A stretch of DNA of 64,000 nt from Coniochaeta sp. PMI_546 (lineage: Eukaryota; Ascomycota; Sordariomycetes; Coniochaetales; Coniochaetaceae). Positions 23,153 through 33,032 of this stretch are shown here, in pieces (position 1 is the stretch's first letter; every line of letters starts with the position of its first letter). The DNA is taken from positions 62,001-126,000 of the forward strand of contig MU271159.1 in the NCBI GenBank assembly GCA_021432605.1. The letters run 5' to 3'. The position numbers were made by a program, and so were the translations under genes. The notes under the pieces are model-generated. The model did no database searches and had not been told where the DNA came from. It was given only the letters and a program-made list of their open reading frames with translations.

Positions 23153-23543
23153 TCATGATCAATTGCATTCAATAAATATTTGCGGAGCTGAAAGGCAATG
23201 ACAGGCACTCGGGCACTCCTACATGTAGTCGTATCGAATCAGCAGCCCAGGGTCGTTTTTGCCGTTTTCGGCTATGATGCTGCAATGCAGTTATGAAGTG
23301 TGCTGTTGGGATCCATGATGATCTTGGAAGGCTTAGTACCGAATGAGAAGGAAGGTGATTGATCAATTTCCGTCCCGGATGGGTTGGACTTCATCGAGCT
23401 GCGACAGACTGCCCAAAGGACCAGTACAGCCTACAATTGCGGAGCCTCCCTGTCTCTGTCATGATTTTATAATTTTTCTGTCGCGCTCATCGTTCCTGAG
23501 TGGATTGCAAGGAATCGCTTATCTCGATGCAATAATTCTCAGC

Positions 23544-23948
23544 ATGGAAAAAAGCGAGTCTATCATCGGGGAGGAACGCAATATACAAGGAGAGGTAAGT
23601 AGTTCTCCGCTAAGCCAAGTGTCGCCGGAAATTATATTAATTTTTGAGTCACGAGTTGAACCCACCACAACACTGGTCTACCGCGAGACCGAGGGAGGCA
23701 ATGCAAAGAGATTTCTCAGGATATGGCTGCCACTTTTTGCCCATTTCGTCCTAGCCCTTGTAGTGACCGTCGCAGTTGCAACAAAACTGAACAGATACAA
23801 TGCCTTGGCATATGATTGGCAAAGCCGTCACCAACCTGGCGAACACTATGTCGTCCGTGTTTTTGATCTAACAACATTGCTGTCGGCGGCCACCACTGCG
23901 ATCGCACTTCTTTGGAGGCGGACAGGCCTCATTGTTCACGGGAGTTAG
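23544..23948 (+). pseudogene. Truncated paralogue of the 25.4-kb membrane protein
   Basis: From ATG 23544 a 134-residue frame: a charged N-terminus, a membrane helix (FLRIWLPLFAHFVLALVV), a loop, and V-x-D-L-T-T-L-L-S-A followed by a second hydrophobic stretch. The arrangement and the motif V-[FS]-D-[LI]-T-T-L-[LV]-S-A match the membrane protein remnant at 25411-27120, so these are duplicates. The frame ends at a TAG shortly after the second helix, where the paralogue continues for another ~430 residues, and the DNA beyond is unrelated. The upstream extension to 23343 looks non-coding. Function unknown. Confidence 0.5.
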
Positions 23949-25410
23949 GAGAGAGGTCTCCCAAGAGGGGCTTGCCAAAAATAAAATGGAATCGCGAGCC
24001 GTCGATGATCCTAGATCCGGGTCCCAGTTACGAGGACCCCAAGTCCCGGGGTTCAGCACCCGTAGCGTCGGGCACAAACAGAGATGCGATGATTGGAAAT
24101 GCAGTACTATACCCAACTTTGATCAAAAGTTGCACGGGAGGTACAGTGCCCCCCGACGCCCTCCCCCCCCCCCCCCCCCCCCCCCCCCGGGGAATCTCCC
24201 CTTAGCTGGAAATGGCAGCTCAAGGAGCCGGAAAGTAGATTCCAGAGGTAGAAAGCGCAGCCTGCGTAGAGGAAGCCAGGAGTGGCCGCAACTAGCAAGG
24301 CGTATTAGCTTGCATGATTAGGAAATGAATTTCATTTGCAAAAGCATCCTTGTGGCAGCATGGGAAGCCCGAAAGAGCCCTCAAAGGAGTCGGATATCAC
24401 TTTCCTTGGGTGGCTCTAAATCGGGATGCGGGCGAACACCATGCAAATCGACCTCGCTGGACACATATATACATCAAATACACAGATAGAGCCGGGCTAG
24501 TTCAAAATGCCTGGATCAGGACCCGCACGAGCAATGAGCCGGCGCTTCGTGACTAGAACAATCTGATATCTAGTAGGGGTCGCGAAGTCTCGCGCCTCCT
24601 CCGTGTCATCTATATCAGCTTAACCGGGTTTGAAGTCTAACGTTTCAAAACTTGACGACATTTCTGTCACAAGCACGGCATCAAACCCCACCAATTGCAA
24701 AGTCCCACAACCACAATTTCTTCGTTGCCAATTTTATGGCGGGAGGGAGCCTCTGCAGGAACCAACTCTCCTTGATGGCTCCAGGCTCCTGTGTGTGCGG
24801 TAACATTGGGTTTGTTTTGTTTTCTTTACATTGGGTGATGGACTGGATATGCGCTCATAATTAACTACAATTCGCACATGCCATGAATATTGCTGCAAGA
24901 CCTGCACATCGCCATTGGGCATCAGCCAATAAATAGATGCGAGACGACAGACTAGGACAATACTCGGTAGATAACGAGAGATATTGTTGCAAATAAAGTG
25001 AATGGGGAGGCTCTGCTGCATTGCTGACGGCCGTAATAGGAAATGATGGATCAGTGCTTTGCTTTGCTTTGCCATTTGAGTTTCGGTGCACACAGCGAGT
25101 TGACCGAACAAGTCTTTTGCCCCCCCCCCCCCCCCCCTATAAGCGTACTATAAGGGGGTGTTGCGCAATTATTAGGACAGCAAGCCAACGTCGTATATCC
25201 TCCAACTAGACGAGCCGGTGATTTCGGGTATGCCGGAACTGAATAGAAAAAAGAGCTCGCCGTGACTCTCTCTATAAGCGTTAGAAATGCAAAGATACTG
25301 GGACACGAATTTGGGTCATAGATTAAAATCCTTTCATTTCCCCCACTTCTCTTCGTGAGCAATCAATCACTCTATTGTCGACATCAACCGATATACTAGT
25401 CCCAACCGGC
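23949..25410. other. Spacer with two long poly-C tracts
   Basis: Runs of 26 C (24163-24188) and 18 C (25120-25137) lie 0.95 kb apart in otherwise ordinary sequence. Short frames translate through them as poly-Pro and are artefacts. The last part upstream of 25411 is probably the promoter of the membrane protein gene. Confidence 0.5.
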
Positions 25411-27120
25411 ATGGCTGACAGCCGTGGTATCGAGAAGCCGTCCGCTACGGACACTGTTGAGCAGACTGCTCACTATTCAATACCTACAACTACAGACCCA
25501 AGGCCAAATGAAGAAGAAACACCTCCCAATCGTTCAACAACGAAATCTCCATCGCAAGAAGCACAATTCTGGTCTATTTTGCTTCTCTACACAATCTATT
25601 GCATTGCACTCTCGGTGATCTTGACCGTGGTTATTGATGGCTTCAGTGCTGGCGACAGCTCAACACCCCGATACATCGATGGCAAACTCCAACTTCGGGT
25701 TTCCGATATCACGACCCTTGTTTCTGCGGGGCTAGTGGTCATCAAACTTCTCCTTACCTTTTGGACAGGTGTTGCCGTTTGGGGATGCGCCTACGAGTTG
25801 ACGCATACCCGTAGGTTTGAACTAACTCGGAAGCGGCTTTCATTTATGGCAAGATATAAAGTGCCTCCCTCACTTAGATGGCCTTTCCAGCTGCCCAAAG
25901 GACATCGAAGCTGGATTGCATCTATAATACTCCTCTTCGTACTTCCATCACAGTTGATTGCGCCCCTCCTTTCTGGTGCAGTGAACTGGGATCCAACCAC
26001 TGTTCCCGGAACCACAACTGTTTTGGTGAATTCCACAAACCCTCTTGCTGCTGCCTCGTTGTGGTATCAGTATGTACTGCTAGATTATGTTGACGAGAGG
26101 TCACAAGTCTTCAAGGCCGCTACCGGACTTGCGAGTCTACCGTGGTCCATTGGCTCTACGCTTTTATAGAATGGGACCTCCTTGACGGGGAATGGCTGTC
26201 GCTATATCGTCCCTGATGATGGCCTACCACAGAACTCAAAATTACGTGATTTTACCATGCCTTATATCAAGTTCCATAACATATCTTGGGCAACTTTAAA
26301 GGATCAAATTTCGGATTTACTTGCAAACGATATCTTTCAAACACAGCTAAGCATCCTAGATGACGATATATCACACTATACGAACCCTGGCCACGCCGTG
26401 CTATTTGATCCCAATTACCTCTAGGATGGAAACTCTTGAGGATACGATCTTCCTTCACCGACAGTTTTCTCTGGAACCAAGGTACTGGCGCTCAATATTG
26501 CCCATACTTACGACTGTAATACCAAGGGGACAAACAATTTTGGAGCCGTGTAGACATTCCTACAGTATGTTATTGGGATGGCTCTCGGAGCATGCTATAT
26601 CTTTGCAAACGTAACCCTCACCGCTGGCGTAACGACGAGCCGAGAAAGCAGTTACCTTTCCTCGCGGGTAGTGGAGGACCAGATACCTCTCGACGAGGTG
26701 GAATTTGAGCCCTCTCGCTAGGTAGAGCAATCTTTATGGCTACTCCCAAACATGATGACGATGATCTCTCTTGCCAACTCCTCCCAAATTCCTACCTGGA
26801 ATAACCTCGATCTCTACGCCGAGAACCTAATCCGACAATCGTATCTCGCGGCTTGGGAAGGTTTACATCAGGCTTTCGACGAGGGCCCGGAGGCATTAGC
26901 TAGTACGACGCCAGCAGTATCGAGGGTTAAGGCTACGGTGTCTTATGCCAGAGTTTTCTCATGGTTGGGGATCTCATTGCTTACCACTCTTGCGGTGATT
27001 TTACTTTTGGCATTGACATATGGGGAAAAGGAGGTGGTTGATTCGACCGCAGAGGAAAATGAGGCGAGTGGTGATATTGTAGGTCTCTTGAATGATATCT
27101 CTAGTTTGGGACTCTTCTAG
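25411..27120 (+). pseudogene. Multi-pass fungal membrane protein of unknown function, five in-frame stops
   Basis: One continuous frame of ~570 codons from ATG 25411 (MADSRGIEKPSATDTVEQTA) to TAG 27118-27120. It is interrupted in frame by stops at 26167, 26422, 26437, 26551 and 26719, without any frameshift. It encodes a hydrophilic N-terminus (~52 residues), helices at about 53-78 (FWSILLLYTIYCIALSVILT), 100-130 and 169-193, a long loop, a helix near VIGMALGACYIFANV, and a C-terminal helix (VFSWLGISLLTTLAVILLLA). Four of the five stops are TAG, probably where Trp (TGG) stood. This is the CpA-to-TpA change expected of RIP on the opposite strand, yet overall composition is normal. A truncated paralogue lies 1.5 kb upstream, which would make the pair a RIP target. 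No function can be named. Confidence 0.65.
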
Positions 27121-27133
27121 AAGGTTTGGATGC

Positions 27134-27533
27134 TTACATGTTAATTGGATTCTTTGGGATCCCATCTGGGCAAACAGCTGCTGGGTGGCGTATGGGCGAC
27201 CTCGCGTAGGATGATGATGCACTTGGGAGTGGTTGTGTATTGGCCAGCTGGGCTTGTAATAGCCCTGATGCTTCTGCTTTGAACATCTCAATCTGTTCAG
27301 TAAAGGTTCTAGTTAGAGCTTCGGCCTGGTTCACCTGCGCCTTTTTAGTTCTTCCATATTCGAGGCCTGTTCTTCCCAACTGCCGTTAGAAGTAATCTGA
27401 CTGGGTCGGCAGGCATGTGGATCTGTGGACTTGTACTCAGAAGTCCCTTCTCGTGTACTAAATAATTCGTGATTGTTGCCGTTGCATTGGTACGTCCTCT
27501 CCGCCTTTGCGGTGATGCCCCGAGAAAGCTCAC
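27134..27533 (-). mobile_element. Tad-type LINE ORF1 fragment (N-terminal part)
   Basis: The minus strand reads VNQAEALTRTFTEQIEMFK, then AEASGLLQAQLANTQPLP and SASSSYARSP. This is the coiled-coil segment followed by the Pro/Ser-rich 'SYAEVARTPP' linker of fungal Tad-type LINE ORF1 (gag-like, RNA-binding) proteins. Sequence upstream on the same strand matches only after a frameshift. No reverse transcriptase is present. A relic. Confidence 0.5.
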
Positions 27534-27557
27534 GATGTTCCTCTATAGCATAATATT

Positions 27558-27967
27558 ATGCAACATAGGCTCGACGCACTCGACAATCCCAAGATCGTTA
27601 CTGAGGCCTTAGTGCTATTTGACACTCGCTTCAGAGCCATTTCGTATCTACGAGAGACCATTGTCGAGGCGTATGGGGACGCCTTGAATAGTAACATAAG
27701 GAAAAGTGGAGCGTCACGGATTGACAACCAGGGCGCGGAACAACAGCGGCAGCAATGGGGCACGTGGAGAGTATCAGGCGGCTACTTACAATCGGCGTCG
27801 ATACAACTCTTACGAATATCTTTGGCCAGACAGCATTGTATGCTGCGGCAAAGACTGGTCAAGAGCAGGCAATCGAGCTGCCGCTCAGAATCAGAATTCA
27901 GCTCGGCAAAGGTCCTCTCGCTATTGATGGAAGTTTTGGCCTCAGCAATAAGACAGCATCAGTGTAA
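27558..27967 (+). pseudogene. Ankyrin-repeat protein fragment, frameshifted
   Basis: The frame at 27755-27967 reads GHVESIRRLLTIGVDTTLTN, then FGQTALYAAAKTGQEQAIEL. This is one and a half ankyrin repeats (G-H-x-E-x-x-x-x-L-L-x-x-G and G-x-T-A-L-x-x-A-A). The preceding frame (27558 on) may be the adjoining part of the same protein and connects only through a frameshift near 27740. Ankyrin tails are common on fungal STAND/NLR proteins, but no NACHT is joined to this piece. Confidence 0.45.
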
Positions 27968-28249
27968 ACATTGGGACGGAATCATGTGGATAAATATTGA
28001 TCCAAGCATGTCATGCAATGACCCGAAGGCCGCGATTGGTGTTCGGGAATTGTGGGGACAGTCGATGCCGAGCCGGCCAGTAACATCCCGACGCGCGCTT
28101 GGTCATCAGCGGAAACCGGTTGAATTGGAACAACAGCTCTCCGCTCGCGGCCGAAATGGGCGCCAGCCAGCTTGGGGCCTCCTCGTGTCCCCGATCTTGA
28201 GTCTGCACTCACGGCGCCACAAGTGTGGCGATATCAGCCGCCTTTCCGA

Positions 28250-28804
28250 AAGAGAATGCAGTCACGAATTTCGAGACAGCCCCACCCTGTCCTAGAACCG
28301 GAAGAAAAGGACCAAACTTCAGCCGGAGCGGTTCGAGCGGTGATTGAGAAGGAAATCAGAGCAGACCAGGACCACGTCTCATGGCGTTGCCAAGCAGTGA
28401 CCAGAGACACGAAGAACCCGCACCGAGTCAGGATTGCCTACAGGGACGAGACCAAACACGCAAGAGTCAATCGAGTGGTGGAAACGAAACTGTACGGGGA
28501 GCGCGATTGCTAAGTGACGACCTCTGCCTCATCAGAGTGCACAGCGTGAACCGCACAGCCATACTCGACTCGAGGCAGGGAATGTGCGCCCAGGTGCAAC
28601 GAAGCCTTGGGCAAGGAAACCGACACCCTGGTCGCGAAGATAGCATGGCTAATCTCGGTGGTAGCGTACGGCCCCGCTATGACTGTGCATGAATGTACAG
28701 CCGGTGTGGTCGAGTGGGGTTTTTCGTGCTTATCAGCCTCAGACGTGGCTGTAAGAAGCTCGAAAGGTGTCGTGCTTTTCGTCGCTATCGTCGTAGCCTC
28801 CTAG
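28250..28804 (+). mobile_element. Tad-type LINE ORF1 fragment (central part), frameshifted
   Basis: Three plus-strand frames in succession give AVIEKEIRADQDHVSWRCQA / RVRIAYRDETKHARVNRVVE, then GARLLSDDLCLIRVHSVNRT, then GKETDTLVAKIAWL. These are consecutive blocks of the central domain of Tad-type LINE ORF1, just before the CCHC knuckles. At least two frameshifts separate them. The orientation is opposite to the N-terminal ORF1 fragment at 27.1-27.5 kb. Confidence 0.55.
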
Positions 28805-28866
28805 GAAGAAGCTGACGGGGGCAACTTGTATGAGTTATAGCATACACGATGCTGAGATTCCTCGAT

Positions 28867-29091
28867 ATGGCTCCTCGACTGACGAAATCACAGCACAGCC
28901 AGATATTGTATATGCTGACTGAAGGCTTCTCCAACAAGGCCAAAATCGAAGTTGTACGATGCACCAGCCGATCCCTCCATAAAATCCATTCGCCGTTCGC
29001 ACGGTTCGGAACAACGACCCGCACCTGCAAATCGTACCGGCCCTGATCCCACTCCTATAAGAGATGCGCTCTGCCACAAGCTTACACAGAA
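28867..29091 (+). mobile_element. Tc1/mariner transposase N-terminal fragment, frameshifted
   Basis: MAPRLTKSQHSQILYMLTEG followed by FSNKAKIEVVRCTSRSLHKI is a helix-turn-helix DNA-binding N-terminus of a fungal DDE transposase. A frame change then gives PANRTGPDPTPIRDALCHKL, the linker to the second HTH. The catalytic domain is missing and no terminal inverted repeats are visible. Confidence 0.55.
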
Positions 29092-29358
29092 ACAGTGGAT
29101 ATGGGTTAAGTATGCAAGACATCCAGCTTTTCACAGGTGCACCACAGGGATTACAAATCATAGAATATCTCGAAAGTGGTAGAATGTAAGTGGTAGTTCT
29201 ATAAGTTAACCCGTCCTCCTACACTCTTTACTGTGACACACTATGAAAGAAAAATAGAGAGAAGAAAGATTCCATTATAAATGGAGATTACTGAGTGCAC
29301 CTACATATAACACCCTGTTGCATCTAGTATAAGCCAAGGTGCTAGAGGACAGGGATTA
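29092..29358. other. Spacer between transposon relics and the NLR
   Basis: Normal composition, with no gene or clear repeat seen. Confidence 0.3.
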
Positions 29359-32300
29359 TTACTGTGCTTGCTGGGAAGTCGGATTGCCATCTCCGAAAAT
29401 AAACATCAAAACGCGGCCAGACAAGCAGCCGAGCGACAGAGCCGTTCCAGATACAGCTGAACAGTTTGGCCGATACTCAGGCGGTAGCCACAGCAAGGTT
29501 TTGCCTTGGTATGTAATCCAGTGGCCGTCAGGATCCAGGCTATAGCTGACAGCGGATGGCGATGAGGCACGATCAAGAGAGACGAGACCCAACTGCGGAA
29601 AAGTGGTGACGGACTGTACGTCGAACGTACCAGAGTCGGTATGTAGAAGATCAGAGTTAGATCCTTCAAATTCAAGGTAATTAAGGAGACGGTATGTCTT
29701 AAGCGTCGATATACACTGGCCCATCGCCGCATCCCAGATCTTAACTGTCTCGTCATCGGACGCCGACGCAACCTGGGTGCCGTCGTGGGACCAGGCCACC
29801 GAGTTGACCACACCGCTATGACCCTCGAGCGTCGATATACACTGGCCCGTCGCCGCATCCCAGATCTTGATCGTCTTGTCATAGGACGCCGACGCGAGCT
29901 AGGTGCCGTCGTGAGACCAGGCCACCGAGTAACCGAATAGCCATGGCTCTCGAGCGTTTGTAGGCAGGCGCTCCAATTATCTGCCATGGCCGGTTTTCTG
30001 ATGATCCATTCCGGCTCTTCCTTTTTACACTGAATCCTTGTTACGCCGCTAGTCGGACTGAATACAAGTGCTGAAGCGTATACTTGAAGAGGGCTATTCT
30101 CGATTGCCGGTTTATGGTATTAAATGAATCGGCTTCCATCTTGAACGAGATCGGCAAGCTGGGATTTCTGTCCCTAAAGCAAAGTTAATATAGCTTTACC
30201 TACGGCTGGATTAGTCTAACCTGAAGTAGACCATCTAGCTTCGCTATCGAAAGTATCCCTTTCGATATACTCCTAAGAAGGCTAAGAGCCTCGAGCTAGT
30301 AAAGATAGCTCCAACGTAGAAACTTATCGACGGAACCACCGTTCTAGAAGTCCTTCACCTTATTGCTAGGATTATAGTCGTATAGATGGTCAACCTAATA
30401 GACGTATAAGTACTGTACTTTGGCTAATGGGTCTAGGTCGGGCCGTTCGACTTGGTCGGTAGGGAATCCGGGAGCGCCTAGCTTATAGATATCGCGTCGT
30501 AATATAGTAGACATGGCCTATAGCGATCGTAAGAAGATTCTACGATATACGTCTTCTGTTCCAAAAGGGAAGATCGCTTAATATACCTTTCCGACTATAA
30601 AGTCTTTTGCTAACTGATGGACAAAGGATATGGTACGTTCCCGAAGTATTAGTAAAGAGCTATAAAGCCCTACGATCTCCGCCAGAGCTTTATAATTGCC
30701 GGAACTTTGCGGGGGCATATCGACGAGAGAAGCCAGTTCGTCTAATGTAATTGGTCGGTGTACGGTCGAGATGACGGCAAGTAGATTTTTGTAGAGTTTG
30801 GCGTTTTTTGAATTGTAGATTTGGTCTATCATCCGCTTGTAGAGGGCATCCAGTCCAGGCGGAAACGCCGTCAACATTTCTTCAGCTTCCCACCCCGAGA
30901 TATCAGCGAGTCCTGGCAGATCAAAGCCACCCAAAGGAAGGTGTCTTCTGCGTTCGACGATAAGTATTGCTGGACAACGACCCGTGTCTCAGCGTCATAT
31001 TCGTTTCGCTCCGCTAACCAATCTACTTTGAACCGGATGTATACAGTGACGGCCGCAGAAATAGATTTTTCGTTCAGCTCAAGACACAAGCTCGCTTTCT
31101 GCGTCGCTTGATTGAGACCCTTCTCGATGCTCGGCCAGTTTCGACTTGAGACAATCCACTTGACCCGCGGGTATGCCGACGACGTCTGGACGATAAGCTG
31201 AAGAAGCTGGCCTAGGCCTGTAGTACATTCGTCAAGTGCGTCAATGATCAGGCAGGTACTTTGCAAGGCTGGATCTCCGAGAATGTTGTTGAAGATCTTT
31301 GATAATGCTACCCATGCATTCTCGCCTTCGAAGCGCCTTTTCCCAGAATCGTCGTAGCCTTCGCGTAAGTGCGAGATGAGCGACGGCTGCTGCTTCACAA
31401 GCATATATATATTAACCCACGTAAGACCGCTGCGGCATTGTTGATGTCAGCATTAGTGGCCTTGCAGAAGAACGAGACGTTGGCGGTATATGTGGTTGAC
31501 TTGATCAGCTCGTCGATAATTCCGCAGAGTAATATTGTCTTGCCTTTGCCGGGGTTGGCCTTGATCCAGAGCATCTGGTCTTGTCCGCCGTCGCGCCACT
31601 GTCGAAAATCATTATGGTCAAGAACCCAGCAGTATGAGTCTCTAAGGAGCCCGCCCTTAGCTTCTTCGATGCGCTTCTTATCGTCGCGGGGATCGGTCGC
31701 CTGGAGGTCCTGCAGACAGGCTCGGTTCTCATTGTCAGACATACGCCGGTCCTTCTTTTGTGCAAAGCTCAATTGGTCACGAGACATTTCAACGAGCTTT
31801 TCTGCCTTGTTAAGAAGACCATCGAGAGTTTTGCGCGAGGCCTCTGCATCTTGAGCAAGATTCTTCAGGACGTTGAGACTGGTGGCGGACATAGCTGTCT
31901 CAAACTTCCGAACAAGCTCTTTGTCGACGTCCCTGATATGTTCAAGCTTTTTGTCCCAGCCGTCGTACTTGATGGTCCCTATGAAGAAGTTCATGGTCCG
32001 ACTACGGTAGAATCGTAGAACAGTCCGTACCTGAAAATCGATAATGAATTTATACAGGTTCATGAGACGCTCTATGAGATCGGCCTTAACCTCAGGTTTC
32101 ATGTGTTCAGGCAACAATAACGACTCCATCACGACGTAGTAGCGCATCTGCAAGGTCACATACGTAAACCCTTTCTGATTGGCAGCTTCGGCGGCACTCA
32201 GGTTCTTCAGAAGTGGAAGGACAAGAGAGACGCCTACCATAATGATGGACGCATACGGTAGATCTTTGACGGCTTCCTTGATATAGTCTTCGGCCTCTCT

Positions 32301-32570
32301 GACTGCCCCGGCGACGTTTGCCACGACGTCTTACAGGACGATCTTATGTCCCAATAGTGTTGTGCTCACTTCCTTCTCTTCCATATGCTTCAGACCGAGC
32401 TCGTTATCTGCTTGAGTTCTCTTGGCGTGCGGTTGCATCGTGCTGAGGGATTGCACTCCGCTCCTGTGGAAGAAGGAATTGCTCAAGAGGCCTGTCTTCC
32501 GCCGATTCGACGATTCTATCATTTCAGCGATTGCTACCTCAGCTGCGGCGGAGCACGTAGGAGGCGGCGC
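29359..32570 (-). pseudogene. NACHT-WD40 NLR (HET-E/NWD-like STAND protein), broken
   Basis: Domains on the minus strand run in order from 32570. First comes a low-complexity N-terminus, then an NACHT_N-type helical domain (LPYASIIMVGVSLVLPLLKN; Y-x-x-M-x-x-L). The NACHT domain has Walker A NPGKGKTILLCGIIDEL (about 31515-31560) and Walker B LIIDALDEC (about 31225-31250). A winged-helix region (FPPGLDALYKRMIDQI) is followed by two WD40 repeats (29700-29960) and the family C-terminal cap (LLWLPPEYRPNCSAVS). Such proteins oligomerise on ligand binding and trigger cell death in vegetative incompatibility. Breaks: TAA at 32331; a 2-bp frameshift in an AT run near 31400; a frameshift near 30915; a RIP-mutated patch with several stops at 30130-30600; TAG at 29899; a frameshift near 29935. 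The true start is uncertain and lies close to an LTR element inserted at 32642. Confidence 0.8.
29705..29956 (-). repeat. Two 126-bp tandem WD40 units of the NLR
   Basis: Near-identical units start at 29705 and 29831 (42 codons each: SVAWSHDGT ... KIWDAA.GQCISTLEGH). High identity between adjacent units is characteristic of the fast-evolving recognition domain of NWD proteins. Active members usually carry 7-14 units, so this copy is short. Confidence 0.75.
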
Positions 32571-32641
32571 AAGCGAGAGTCAAGACGCCTATACGAAGAT
32601 AAAGTTTTCTACTACGAGCTTCTTCTATATTACAAACTAAG

Positions 32642-33032
32642 TATTACAAACCTATAGGTAACGGAGGATACCCCGTTAATAGATAAAGAATATATATACG
32701 AGGCTTATCGTATTATATAGGTAAAGGATTTCGGGTTACGTAACTGATTATTATAATCGTAATAATTAGGAAGGATTACGGTCGGTACGATTATAACTAT
32801 CGTTATAATTATTATAATCTTTATTAATATATAGAAAAGAGTCTTTCGGGATTCCGTTATAAATAATTCTTAATTACTTAATAATCAATCTAAATATTCA
32901 ATCGAGGTTATTATTAAATAAGATATTTATCTTAACGATATTAGAATAAAGATTACTTATTATACCTTAACTTATTTACCTTAAATAATAGAACTTATTT
33001 TCTAATCTTTAACCCGTCTTAAGATCGTTATA
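32642..33032 (+). repeat. 5' LTR of A2
   Basis: Starts TATTACAAACC, ends GATCGTTATA, preceded by CTAAG. The A-type variable block lies upstream of a degenerate TATA box. Confidence 0.85.

Noticed and set aside
24107-24298. Poly-Pro and poly-Gly frames over the poly-C tracts
   Set aside because: Translation of a homopolymer; no supporting gene structure.
29406-29987. 193-codon Arg-rich frame over the WD40 region
   Set aside because: It is the shifted frame of the NLR; its first residues belong to the gene, the rest is out of frame.
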